A stretch of 64,000 bases of DNA, taken from NCBI GenBank assembly GCA_034440575.1, contig JAOTOL010001329.1:569501-633500 (forward strand), read 5' to 3'. This document shows, piece after piece, positions 11,501 to 22,722 of this stretch; positions within the stretch are counted from its first letter, which is position 1; each line of letters starts with the position of its first letter. The notes beneath the pieces were generated by a model. The model made no database searches, had not been told where the DNA came from, and saw nothing but the letters and a program-made list of their open reading frames with translations. Both the position numbers and the translations under genes were made by a program. The DNA is from Imbricaverruca yamaguchii (Eukaryota; Arthropoda; Thecostraca; Neoverrucidae).

Positions 11501-13927
11501 CAGTTCTAACCACCTGGTACTAAATACACACTAAATACAGTACACAGGCACATGAACCAGCACTAGTACCAGGATTATACTAAAAATGTTAGGATGCAAT
11601 GGAAACTTTTAGATCCATTCTGTCCATACAAGGCATAACTGTAATGCTCCATTGACATTACTAACTTTTTTTTGGGGAGGCAACTGCATCCCTGACATCA
11701 GGGTGGGAATTAAGGGAATTCTTTAGAGAATTCATCTCTTGAAACATTTTTGCACTCCAGGTTCATACTGAATACAATGGGCTCCACATGTACTCCAAAA
11801 CAAGCATGCAGAAAGAACGAAAATACCACTAAAAACGAATACAAGATTGAAGAAAACGTCCATCAAACCTGGTATTCTATTTACGATTACCAAATAAACT
11901 AGCCACTTTTCGTACCATGAAGCACACAGACGACATCCGAATACACACCACACTAAACCGCAACCAACAAAAATGCCGACAACAACGCGCCAAACCTCGC
12001 GCCTCCTCACCGAACAGTGGCCTCCGGTCGCTACGAATTCGGCCGAAGCGTCTCCCGAAACCTGCTTTCGAGCCACCCTATAGTGGGAAAAACTGACAGT
12101 TTTAAGAAACGTCTTCCGGAGTCCCGGAGGCCGCCGATCAGAATTTGCTTCGTTAGCCCTTTCTGTTCTGAAAACTTCCTTTCAACCAATCGGTGCAAAG
12201 TATTTTTTATATGACCCCATAACATTGGCAACTTTGAGCACATGTTTAACAGTGTCACACCACAATCACAATACCTTGACTGATCCTTTGCTTTGCGCAC
12301 CGCTATCGCTCCCGGCTGTCGCGTGTCAGGTAGCCGTGCTGGGTCCGTATCACGCAGGGAATTGGCTCCGTAGGTAGGTGGGTTTGCGCTCTGACCTGAG
12401 GGTGAAGTGTGAATTATTTGTGTTTTTAATATGGCTAGCCTTGTACCGAGACCAACAGTGAAAGGAAAGAGCATTGCTCCTGTGAGTTATGAGAGACAAA
12501 GCTCAGCTGATCATCACGACTCCCTGTCTTGCGGTGCCATCCATTGTCTACTTCTTTGTTTCTATGCTTTGATGTGACCAAAAATGACGATGTGCATTGC
12601 TTATGCATATGCATAGGTACTGACTAGGTACGTATGAATTTACTGTCGGCTAACGGTAAATAGACTCCAAGCATTGAAAAATAATATGTCTATGTAAATG
12701 TACTCCGGAAGAAATCAGTTTGCACTCCGACTTCAAACCCAGAAAGTAAGTTTCCCACTCTGCCTGACATAAAGACAGATAAGGTGATGGAAACAGATGC
12801 CAACATTTTCCAACTAACAAGAGAGAATGACAGATAAAGAAAAGATACTGGCAACATAGAGTTTGTTATTAGGCTTTATGGTGCATAGACTGGCAGCATA
12901 GAAACATGGGCTTGAACATAGAGATATAGACATAGGGATAAGGTGAATGGGTACACTTTCTTGATTGCTTTGCTTGGGCTGGGGTGGGAGTAGTGGCACA
13001 GGAACACAGTGGCACAGTGGGAGCAGTGGCACAGGAAAACAGGAACAGCGAACACAGGACACTTGGGTTGCGATGGGGTACACTGGAACAGAACCTTTGT
13101 GATCAAACCATGTTCATTTTTAGTTTGCCATTGTGATGATACCTGTGACTTTAACATGCACTGACAAATTTGTCACTTGGATTGGTCATCAGCAAAGTGC
13201 AAGAACAGGTGGGACTGAAACTTACCCATACCTCATAACCATTACCAACCTTTTGGTTGGAAGGTTAGCATAGTAATACTAAATGTGAAATGCATAGACA
13301 CACCAGTGATATTGTGGCCAGTACACCTCACACAATACCAATGTCACATAAGATACAAAATACACAACTGGTAGAATAACAGTACAACACCTCACATACT
13401 ATATGACATAAATTAACAAGACTACTGTTGGAGGCACAGGGTTGTCTTGAATGTTTGTCATTCTGAGCATTATCCTCTCTGGAAAAAAGCAATTCCATTT
13501 TCCAAAAGGTGAAATCAGTTGCATTGAAACCACTGAAACATACTACTGGCTCATAAGCATGCACACAACTGATGCATGCTTATGCTTATACTGATGCAAG
13601 CATGCACCAAAAGTACAGTACAAAGAAATACACTGTCATAATCTTCCCTGATAATATTGCATAATATTGTACATTTGTGACACTTGGATGATCTATGAAA
13701 ATGATATTTCAATGAATATTTCAATTAGCAACTATTTTAAAATATACTTCAATGCCTCAGCTCTTGCCTGCTCAGGGTACAATCACAAAAAATCAAGATA
13801 TTCCAGTCAGCATTGACCCAATAACTCATCAATCATGATACATCACAAATTCAAGTTGCACCTCTGATATCACAGTTCAAGAAAAGAACATAACATCTTC
13901 TGCCAGTTTCTCCAATATGTGTTGGCA
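8506..13927. other. Long gene-free region
   Basis: No supported gene. Recognisable items are the LINE 3' tail at 8985-9052 and a short run of GTGGCACAG-type repeats near 12.98-13.06 kb. Two minus-strand open frames at 11.7-12.5 kb (one hydrophobic, one with scattered Cys/His) match nothing I recognise and lack convincing splice context. Reading frames at 10.1-10.9 kb are likewise unassigned. Confidence 0.4.
8985..9052 (-). mobile_element. I/Nimb-type LINE 3' end (hairpin plus tail)
   Basis: Read on the minus strand, GGGCGC and GCGCCC form a 6-bp stem around an AAAATGAC-containing loop, followed by CTAAGCTACAATTCGTCATC. The same hairpin and CTAAGCTCCAATTC tail end LINE-2 at 46.7 kb. Only the extreme 3' end of the element is present, a typical 5' truncation. 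Confidence 0.55.
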
Positions 13928-13941
13928 CCAGGCTTGACAGT

Positions 13942-14130
13942 TGTTTATTGTTTATTGGTTGGTTCACGACACACTTTATGCACATTCACGGCTAATGGCG
14001 CTGCCCACACTGTTTCGCCGGTGGGCCGCGGGATTGGGAAATGTCCTGAGTGGCGCTAGAGTCGAACCCGGAACCTTTGGTACCCATAGCCCGACACCTT
14101 AACCACTCGCCCATCCCCGCCCCCCCCCCC
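13942..14130 (-). mobile_element. tRNA-headed SINE with perfect 14-bp TSD
   Basis: On the minus strand the head resembles a class II (Leu/Ser-type) tRNA. It has box A-like GGGCGAGTGGTTAAGG and box B-like GGGTTCGACTCTAG, followed by a body ending GTGTGTCGTGAACCAACC and an AATAAAC-rich tail. CCAGGCTTGACAGT occurs on both sides (13928-13941 and 14131-14144), a perfect target-site duplication that fixes both ends. A poly-C run lies at the 5' end. The body is loosely similar to the other SINEs here. Confidence 0.82.
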
Positions 14131-14219
14131 CCAGGCTTGACAGTGTCAGTTAGTTGACACCAGCCAGAGGGTAATTGATGCTGAAATGCACTGTGTCAGA
14201 CACAAATATTCACGCCAGT

Positions 14220-14600
14220 TAGATCAAGATTGCACTGGTGGATCCAATGGGTTACATTACAGGGTTGGATCCGATGTGGTAGTTTAAAAAAAATAGTTTT
14301 AGGGTGCATCAACCAGTTTTGGTCATTTAGTGCCCGTCAAATGTGGTAGATCACTAGTGGATCCAAGAGGACATAGGCATCATAGGGTCGGATTCAAGGA
14401 ACTAATTACAGGGTGAAGCAAAAGGCAGACCAGGGGTTGGATCCATGTGGGTAGATCACAGGGTGAATCCAAGAGCATGGACCAGAGGGGTGGATCTAAG
14501 GGATTAATCCAAGGGGCAGTTGGTTGGTTATTTGGGCTTAGGGATGCATAATCCAAGGGCGGAACTAAGGGGTGCATCAGAAAATGTTTAATAATAATCC
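14220..14600. repeat. Degenerate GGTGGATCCAAGGG-type tandem repeat
   Basis: Blocks such as GGTGGATCCAA, GGTTGGATCCA and GGTGAATCCAAGAG recur about every 25-45 bp. A LINE 3' hairpin remnant (minus strand) is embedded at 14288-14335, and a tail-like stretch of RC form AAATAACCAACC lies at 14523-14536. The array is old and irregular. Confidence 0.5.
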
Positions 14601-17356
14601 ACCTGCCACAATAACCTACATACCACAACCCGCAACACCACAGCCGCGTCCGAGCGCCGAGAATGGCCGCGAGAACGGTTGCTGTGAAGGTGGGAAATAC
14701 GCGCGAAACCAGTGACGTCACATTTCTATCGTGATTTACACAAATAGCGCCGGTGGTGTATATCCACTCAAATCTGTCGTGATATACACAGCAGACCATT
14801 TTCTGTGTAAATCGACTCATGAGTGGATATACACGCTTCCTTTAAATAAATACAGCGGACACAAAAAAAACATGCTTCGGGCTCTAAAATTTGCGCCGGG
14901 GAACGCTAAAATTAGTCTGGGCTGGGGTCAGATTAGTACAACGCGACCTGTGAACTGGCGCTAACACCCCCACCCCCAAATGTCGCGCGTGGGACCCAAA
15001 ATTCCCGTTGGTAGTCGCGTAAGTTCTGGTCGAGGCATCAATAAATCCCTCGGGGCTCACACAAATTGGCGTTGATGTCCCCAAATACGCACAGTGTGGT
15101 CCCAAAGTCGCAACGCAACCCGACAAGAATCAAGCCAGAACCATACAAAATAAAGGGAGGTTCCGAAAAAAAATGTTCCGACCAGAAAAAACCCTAGTCC
15201 AAACATACTACGAGATGCCTTAACAAATCGCATACGCACCAAAAAACATTCCGGAGCTCGACAAATCGCGGCTGGACATGAAAATACAGAAATGTCGGCG
15301 AGGGTCCGAAAAATAAGGCCTTGGATAGGACTTTACATAATTCAGAATCAGTCACCAAAAACTGTCAAGCCCAGAAAACTGACGTCGGATTCTCCCGGAA
15401 CCACGCGACTGGGCCAGAAACGTCGAGACGGGATCCAAAGAAATTATACCGGGCCCCTAATATCGTGCTGAAGTCCCACAAATATGAGGTAAAAAACACA
15501 GCGGGACTCAAAGAGCATAACTGGAGGACGAAAATGCACCGAGCGCTTCAAAGCTTTCTGAGTGTGGAAAAAAGCGGCATTGCCTTACGACATTCTGCTG
15601 CTCTAAGTATACACACCGGAGCTAAAAATCAAGACACAACGGTCCTTCAAATCACAGCGGGGTTTGATACAGGATGGGGCCACAAAAACAGGCTAGGTCC
15701 CTAAAAAATCGACATGGTCCTAAAAAAGGAACGAAAAGACAGTGCACTAAATGAACACTGCGGGGTCTGCGATAACGCACCGATGCTTACAAATTATCGT
15801 CGGTGCACAAAAATAAGTAACAAAACTTTATTTTTGTTTAAAAAGCCGGTATCGAAATCATGCGCCGAGCCCCAAGCAAAAAATTGCTGGTGCTTTAAAA
15901 CACATCCAAAGACAAAGGACATCGGAAAGATGAAAAAGAACACCTAACTGGGGTCTCAGTTCGATACCCAATCTGGAAGCGTTCTTATTTAATCAGAAAT
16001 GAGGTGCGTCAAAGCTAGGCGGTTATCCGGATTTCTTACCCACTAGAAAACGTGGGAAGGAGACAGCTAGTCATCGAAGTGAATTCAGGATGGGCCCTTG
16101 CGGCCCTAAGTCTGAACACGTTATGACTTCATGAGGTGTCGTGTGTTGTCACCTATCAGCTATTTTGCACTGCTTTGTTGGTCCTCAACATATGCGCTTT
16201 CATTCCGTTTCAGCTGGGTGTTACGTGATGCAGTTGTAGCATTTCCTTCCAAGTGGCAAATATTACAAAGTGCACGATGGGCACTACACAAATGTTTGAG
16301 GTGACTGATGAGGCCCTGAGGACGAACACAATACCATGTGTTATTATTTATAGCGTTTTTATTTTCCACATTCTGTCAGCTTGCCAATCATGGCCTCCCA
16401 CAAACCGGATCAAAGCATCTTCAACCAGCGATCACCCGTCTTTCCTTTTCTCATCCTCTTCAACAATAATCATGATAATTATTTCTTCATCGGCCAGCAA
16501 GTAGGCTTCATTCTTACTAGCAGCCAGTGCAAACTTGTAATGTGAACACTGCCTTAAAAACGTCTGGGGGCCAATAAGTACTAAGTATGGCTCTATATGG
16601 CAATCTTAATTAAATCAAACCCTTTCTCACCTTCACATTCAAGTAACTTGCCTTGAAAATATGAATGTGTGAAGAATGTCTAAGGGGGAAAACTCAACTC
16701 AATGAACAACAATCTGAATTGTGCAAAAGCATAGATCGGTGAACTCATAATGACCCCCTGCAGCTTTTGGCCATTTCAAAATGTTCGTTTACGGCATAAT
16801 TTGCAGTGGCGTTCTATTCTTTCTTCCCATCAACATCGGTGAACAACGGATGACGTCTCACGGACATTTGGTACTACATCTTGGAAACTATGGCACACCA
16901 CGTAGCCATTAGTGACGCTGTAATGAGCTTGCACTCACTCCACACATACGCGCATAGGGGAAATTGAAGAAATTTTGTTTGAACAGTAATATACTAATGG
17001 TTTCACTGGCATCAAGAAGGTAGACCTAGTATTACAAATGCATCCATTAGTCGTGAAAAGTGTTCAAAGTCCATCGAGAATTGTGAATTTGAATGTACAT
17101 ATATTCCATGTTCCATGTTCCATACTTACATCTGATGGTAGTTCTTTTCAGTATCTTGTTGTTAGCCATACGCGCGTCCTGGGGCCTGTCCCATCCCTTT
17201 AGCGGCCCACATCTTAGTGGTAAAAGTTGTGTGTTTACTATTAAAATTATCGGGCTATCAATCCAAAAGTGCACAACCATGGTACTTTGCGAAACTCCTT
17301 AATGCATCCCTGCTGTTCACCTTGGCCCACTCACCTTTGGGGACGTTCCTAGGCCT
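14600..17356. other. Gene-free stretch with decayed repeats
   Basis: From 14.88 to about 15.75 kb, short blocks resembling GGTCCCAAAA or GGTCCGAAAA recur irregularly, suggesting an eroded tandem repeat. The plus-strand frames at 15.3-15.95 kb look like by-products of it. Nothing recognisable was seen from 16.0 to 17.35 kb. Confidence 0.35.
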
Positions 17357-17399
17357 GACCAGGCCATGAAAAGGTATCCTTGCATTTCATGGCCTGGTC
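17357..17399. repeat. Perfect inverted repeat (15-bp arms, 13-nt loop)
   Basis: GACCAGGCCATGAAA at 17357-17371 is the exact reverse complement of TTTCATGGCCTGGTC at 17385-17399. It may be the end of a small foldback element; no flanking duplication was found. Confidence 0.7.
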
Positions 17400-17445
17400 A
17401 TTGCATGGCATATTGCAGACGGATAGCATGTAAATGTCTTGTCAT

Positions 17446-17567
17446 CATCCGCCACTGCGTGTCGCATTAATTTCCCATGCGTCGACGCATTGCAGGCGAA
17501 AATCGTGTGAATGTTATACGATCATCCGCCACTGCGCAGCGCATTACTTTCCCACGCGTCGATGCGC
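17446..17567 (+). repeat. Short tandem duplication (~75-bp spacing)
   Basis: ATCATCCGCCACTGCG followed by CGCATTA and TTTCCCA-GCGTCGA occurs twice, at about 17446 and 17521, with few differences. Confidence 0.6.
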
Positions 17568-17765
17568 GGGCTACCGGGCTCTCGAGCAATAGGAAAGTTG
17601 CACGCAAAGAGCACGTACTCAATTGTATCATCCTGCCATATGGCGATAAATATTGTTACCTATGATTCAGCATTCAATTTCATCAGTGTAATACGTAGAC
17701 CGTGCTGCTACCTAGCGATAGCTATCTGAAGTGCTGCTTCTATAAAATTAAAAAAAGTTATTGAA

Positions 17766-18062
17766 TCTGTGAAGGTTGCGACCTGTGGAGGTTATGCACG
17801 TTGATGAGTTGTGGAGGTTATGACAGCTTCGTACTTGTGAAGGCTGTGAGCTGTGCAGGTTACGACCTGTCGATGTTATGACCTGTGGAGGTTATGACCG
17901 CTTCGGAGTTGTGGAGGTACGACCTGTGGAGGTTATGACCGCTGCGGACTTGTGGAGGTTACGACCTGTGAAGGTTATGACCTGTAGAGGTTACGACCGC
18001 TGCGATGTGTTGAATTTGTGGAGGTTGTGACCTGTGGAGGTAATGAACTGTGCAGATTATGA
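17766..18062. repeat. 16-bp minisatellite with higher-order pattern
   Basis: Units of the type GACCTGTGGAGGTTAT repeat about 17 times. Variants (GACCGCTGCGG, GTTGTGGAGGT) recur every third unit or so, giving a longer period near 50 bp. No coding role is evident. Confidence 0.75.
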
Positions 18063-18065
18063 TAC

Positions 18066-18880
18066 GCTGTCGAGCTACTAGTCGAACAACGGCCATGATG
18101 CTTGGGTCGTTAATAGCGCAGCGTGATACCGGTATTCATACAATAGCTTCATTTTGACAGGTCAACAATCTCACCCTAACTCTATATCTCTACCGACATA
18201 GCGAGTCCGGCAGAGCCCAGGCGTGCCTTAGTACCGACGTGTGGGGCAGGGCAGGGCAGGAAAGCCCGGTCCTGCCCGAGGGGCGACCGCCCGGGGGCGA
18301 CCGCCCGTCTCAAGCGCCCGTCGACGAGAGAATGAACGAGTGCCTCTCGCAGCGCGTCCGAAGTGACAGACAGTACGTCATCATGTGGCCACGTCGAATC
18401 ACGTCACTACTGCACCGCGCAGGGCCCGGGCATCGGCCCCGAGTCGAGAACAATGGCTCGCGCTGTCCATCTGACACACGTCAGCTCAGAGTCAGATATC
18501 AGAGTCGCCTCTGATGGGATCCAGAGACTGGCCTTTGTTAGGCTCGCGCGGTATCGGGGTTGGACAGTGAGCTGTTAGCATTTCACAGGATGTTGCTTAA
18601 CAACTGACTGGGAGACGACGACACTGTAGCCTCTGGTCTGGCGACATAGCGCCCGACACTCTAGCGACATACAACGTGAAATTCGCCACAGCCCACTGAC
18701 AGCTGGCATAGACATCATTGACACGGCTGTTCATAGGGTTCCTACATCACCCACTGACGTCACGTCACTTCACATGGCATTCACTATCTGACGATGACGG
18801 CGGTGCGCGCCGAGGTACTGGGGATCACCTTGGCTGTGACCGGGACGGCCGGTGGCTGTGGCTGGAAGCCAGGGCGGGCA
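18066..18880. other. Gene-free flank left of the hAT-like element
   Basis: Contains GC-rich reading frames on both strands (18.24-18.58 plus, 18.78-18.88 minus) without recognisable domains. It ends in the left target-site duplication of the adjacent transposon. Confidence 0.4.
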
Positions 18881-18888
18881 ATGTCCAC

Positions 18889-19083
18889 TAGGGTGTCCCA
18901 AATTTCACTAAGTTTTTTTTTCTTCAAATCACTTCGGATACACCAGCATCCCGTTCCTTGACTCATCTGAACCTCACACACCAATTTGCAGAGTAAACCA
19001 CCGGTAAACATGATTGCCGTTAGCGCTTTGAAGATATGTCAAATATTTGGTGTTATATGATGCTGCAGCGTTGGAGTCTCCAT
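18889..19083 (+). repeat. Left terminal inverted repeat, hAT-like 1
   Basis: About 190 bp matching the reverse complement of the right end with scattered changes, including shared blocks TGAACCTCACACACCAATTT and TTTGGTGTTATATGATG. Confidence 0.85.
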
Positions 19084-19600
19084 ACGCATAAATGCAGTAA
19101 CTTCCAAAGTTTGAAGCGTGGGAGACTACCATGATCACTTGTCGTATGTTTTGTACTGTTCCATTGAGTTAAAAGGTGTCTGGGTGGGTCCAGGAGTGAT
19201 CATGGTGTCATAATCATTCCCCACGTGGGCCTAGATGAGTTTCAGACAGGTGCTTTTCGTTTTTCATTAGTTTTTTATGCGTAAATCACCAAAGCAAAGT
19301 CAATCCGGAAAACGACAGGGCCGAATTCTAGAATCGGTTTAAGGCAAGACGTAAGATTAAAAATTTGTAGGCCCACCACGGCCTTACCCGAATTACAGCC
19401 CTTACGATTTTAAATGAGCCCAACCTTCACATTGATAATTACCTGGATCTAATCTTGTACCTCGCTTCATGATTGGAACACGTCGTGACATTCACCTACA
19501 TTTTCCTGTTTCAGACGTCCGCTCGTAGAATCACTACCGTCCGAGAAGAAACTTCATTGAACTTGTTTTCTTATACGCTCTGCCACTAGACAGAACTGCA

Positions 19601-21987
19601 ATGGGACGACCTGTGGGATCGAAGAATGTGTCAAGTGTCCGAGCGGGCAACATCATCGAGAACAAACGTCGATCTGGTGCAACTGAGCGCACAAAAGATG
19701 TAGCAAAAGCGAAGAAGAAAACTGACGGCAAGAAGATAAATTCGAGAGTAAGCCACCGAAACAAGGCAGACGACATCGTGGGCAAACCGATATATTTTTT
19801 CCCTTTTACTAAGCTCCCCCAGAACAAAGTAGTTGTTCAACGGTATCTTTCACTTCGGGAGCAACACACGCGCAAGAGTAAAGACGCTATAGCCCGTGAG
19901 ATAACGACCGAACTGATCAGCCTAATATGGGTACCGAGTGAAATCCCAGTGGTAACGCCTAAAATTTGCAAGAAACGTGTCTTAGAAGTACTTCGGACAT
20001 ATCGCAGATTTCAAAGTCTGAAGAGCAGATTTCAAAGTTTGAAGAAATCCGCCAAGACCAGCCAGACAGTGAAAGAGTTCCAAGCATACATGTCTCAGTT
20101 GTGTGACCTGAGTCCATGTGACCTGCTTGAGAGGCTGAAAAAGAGGAGTCGCCTGCAAACTGAGTGGATGGAGGACTGGAAGTGGTATCAACAGATGTGT
20201 CTAGAAAGTCAGCCAGGAGTCCTTGCTGGACGAGACAAAGTGATGGAGATGAGAATGAAAACAAAAGACAAAAGGCGCAGTCGTCAACAAAGCAAGGAAA
20301 GTCAGAGTCACGGTCAATCAAGAGCCGAGGCCTCGTCGTCATCAGACTCTGATGACAGTGACGGCGACAGCGAATGGGTTGGCGGGAAGCGAAAAAGAGC
20401 AGCTGGTAAAAGATGCCTGCCGGATGAACTCTCTGCAACTCATGATCGTTTGCAAATGAGTTTCCGGCAACGGGCCATGGCGTCCGCCCACGCTATCTCT
20501 GCGACAGGCGGAGACATAAGCAACATCTCACTTTCCAAGAGCACTTTGCATAGGCAAGCAAAGACATCCCGACTAGAGAAATCCACTGCGCTCAAAGGAG
20601 AATTCGTTCCCCCCTCTCATCCAGTCATTCATTTTGATACAAAGCTCGTCGCACCCAAAGGAAAAGATCCGAAAGAGCGGGGTGCTATCCTTGTAAGTGG
20701 AGGTGACGAGTTCCTGCAACCAAAGCTGCTCGGGATCCCTAAGCTGCCAAGCAGCAGTGGGGCTGATGTCGCAGAGGCAGTTCTTGAGCAATTAGCCAAA
20801 GACAAAGTCAGCCCAACATCAGTGACGGGCTTTGTATATGACACCACAGCTTCCAACACGGGCAAGAAATCAGGCGCCACATGGAGGCTTGAAAGGGAAA
20901 TTGGTCATGCCGTGCTCGGTCTTGAGTGCCGCAGACATGTGTAAGAAGGACACATATCTCATGCGGCATCTGCCGTATTTGGCGCAACAAAAGGGCCGTC
21001 GAAGACTCTTTACAAAAAGTTCCAGAAGTCCTGGTCGAAGCTGGACAAAACGGCACACTTGAAACGTTTTGACTGGTCAGTTTATGAGGACGGAAGCTTC
21101 ATGCACAAAAAAGCGAGAAGTGTGCTGAACTGGGCAGAAAAACACATGAGGTCATCCTCGTTCCCGCGAGACGATTAGAAGGAGCTGTGTTGCCTAGTTG
21201 TTGAGTATCTCGGTGGGAACCTGTCTGGGAAACCTCAGCTACGCAAGCCGGGTGCCATGCACGAGGCTCGGTTCATGGCCGACGCTCTCTACATTCTGAA
21301 GATGGTGCTGCTGTCAGATCAGCTGGACGTCACACCAGAAGATGTCAACAACATCAGGAAAAATGGCAGATTTCATAGCGCTCTTCCACGCGCCCTACTT
21401 TCTGAGGTCTGCACTCGCTGCCGCAGCTCCCGGAGATGATCTGGCCTACTTTAAGGAGATGCAAAAACTGAAGAAGCTGGCTGAGTTCAGGCAAGTCGCA
21501 GACGCCGTCATGAAGTTCATCCAGAGGCATACCAGCTATCTGGAATCATCTGCTGTGGTATTTGCTCTGTTCAATTACGAACTGCCAGCACAGAAGCGAC
21601 AGGACATTGCAACGGCGTTGTCCTCCATCCCAAGGCCTCCTACCGTAGCCATGGGGAACCCAGATGCTGTAAAACTGCAACGTAACAAAATTGGCATCAT
21701 TGGTAGGGCCAAGATCATGGCTGCTGTTCATCCTTCTAGATGCATGCGCCCTCGAATGGTTGCAAGAGCCTGTCGAAGAATGGAAAAATATATAAAGCTA
21801 TAACGCAGTTCATAAATACGTCAAGAGGCTGGCAGTTGTGAATGATGGAGCGGAGCGTGGGGTAAAGCTAGCACAAGAGCTGATCGACAGAACAGAAGAT
21901 GAGGACCAGGTGCAGGCGCTTGCCCAGGTGGTAGCATGGCACAGGTCGAGCTGCGGTCACACGAAGAAGGACTACACGGGTCTGTAG
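19601..21987 (+). pseudogene. Transposase-like gene of hAT-like 1 (broken)
   Basis: The first 447 codons (19601-20941) are open: a basic N-terminus, a Ser/Asp-rich low-complexity stretch near residues 245-260 and an RNase H-like core. Candidate motifs are HFDTKLV near residue 345, DTTASNTG near residue 413 (hAT-type second-Asp region) and CRRH near residue 443 (hAT C/DxxH motif). The frame is interrupted by TAA at 20941, then continues with frame changes and another stop near 21176 through PGAMHEARFMADALYILKM and EWLQEPVEEW to a stop at 21985. The remaining pieces align as one original protein of about 790 aa. It is non-functional as written. Confidence 0.7.
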
Positions 21988-22384
21988 TGGTAGACGGATC
22001 TCAGAGCAGGGTACCATGGCGTTACGTGGTAGACGGATCTCAGAACAGGGCACGATGGCTTTAATACGCCTGGCTTTAATACAGATGGCACCGTTCAATG
22101 TGTTTCTTTGGCGTGTCATATTCCGCGGACGATCCGATTTGAAGCGAGTCGCTTTGGGCACCAACGAGAAATCTGTATTGGTTTACATACTCCTGGACGA
22201 AATCAGGGGTATATCAAATCACTCACACCAAAATTAAAATGGGCACTGCCCCCCCCCACACACACACATCCGTATCTACATCAATAAAATAAAACTGTTA
22301 ATGTAATGCTCCATCTAAATGTGCGTATAACTGGGCATCAGAGAAGCTAATATTGCCGCGTTAGTTAAATAGGTATCCGATTTT

Positions 22385-22575
22385 ACGTGGGGAGACTGCA
22401 ACGTTGCATCATCATATAACACCAAATGTAAGTAAAACTTCAGAGCGCTAGCGGCAATCATGTTTACCGGTAGTTTACTCTGCAAATTGGTGTGTGAGGT
22501 TCAGAAGACTCAAGAAACGGGATGCCGGTGTATCCGAAGTGTTTTGAAAAACTTCGTGAAATTTGGGACACCCTA
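22385..22575 (-). repeat. Right terminal inverted repeat, hAT-like 1
   Basis: Inverted partner of 18889-19083; ends GGGACACCCTA at 22575 directly before the right target-site duplication. Confidence 0.85.
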
Positions 22576-22722
22576 ATGTCTACTGGCCGACTTCGTCTGG
22601 GCGTCGGCCGATAGGTATGCGACGGAGGGACACAGGGTACGTGCCGCAAGTTTGCCGGGACCGGAACGGAGTGGGTATGGGGATGAATTTAGAGGATTTA
22701 GATGCCCAGAAAACCAACTTCG

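Larger units (their letters stand above)
18889..22575 (+). mobile_element. hAT-like DNA transposon 1 (3,687 bp, complete but inactive)
   Basis: Both ends begin TAGGGTGTCCCAAATTTCAC (left on plus, right on minus). Inverted repeats run about 190 bp (18889-19083 and 22385-22575). Flanks are ATGTCCAC (18881-18888) and ATGTCTAC (22576-22583), an 8-bp target-site duplication with one change that fits the hAT consensus nTnnnnAn; TAGGG fits the hAT terminal pattern YARNG. Inside is one transposase-like gene on the plus strand. Near 21.98-22.08 kb is a 44-bp tandem duplication. The family name is unknown to me; relatives of the protein are usually annotated only as uncharacterised. Confidence 0.85.

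Noticed and set aside
11732..12474. Minus-strand hydrophobic and Cys/His-containing frames as a possible membrane or zinc-finger gene
   Set aside because: No recognisable family, no splice-consistent neighbours, and the motifs do not fit a standard zinc-finger spacing.
18239..18580. GC-rich open frames on plus strand as a host exon
   Set aside because: Two overlapping frames are equally open and neither contains a recognisable domain or convincing splice sites.
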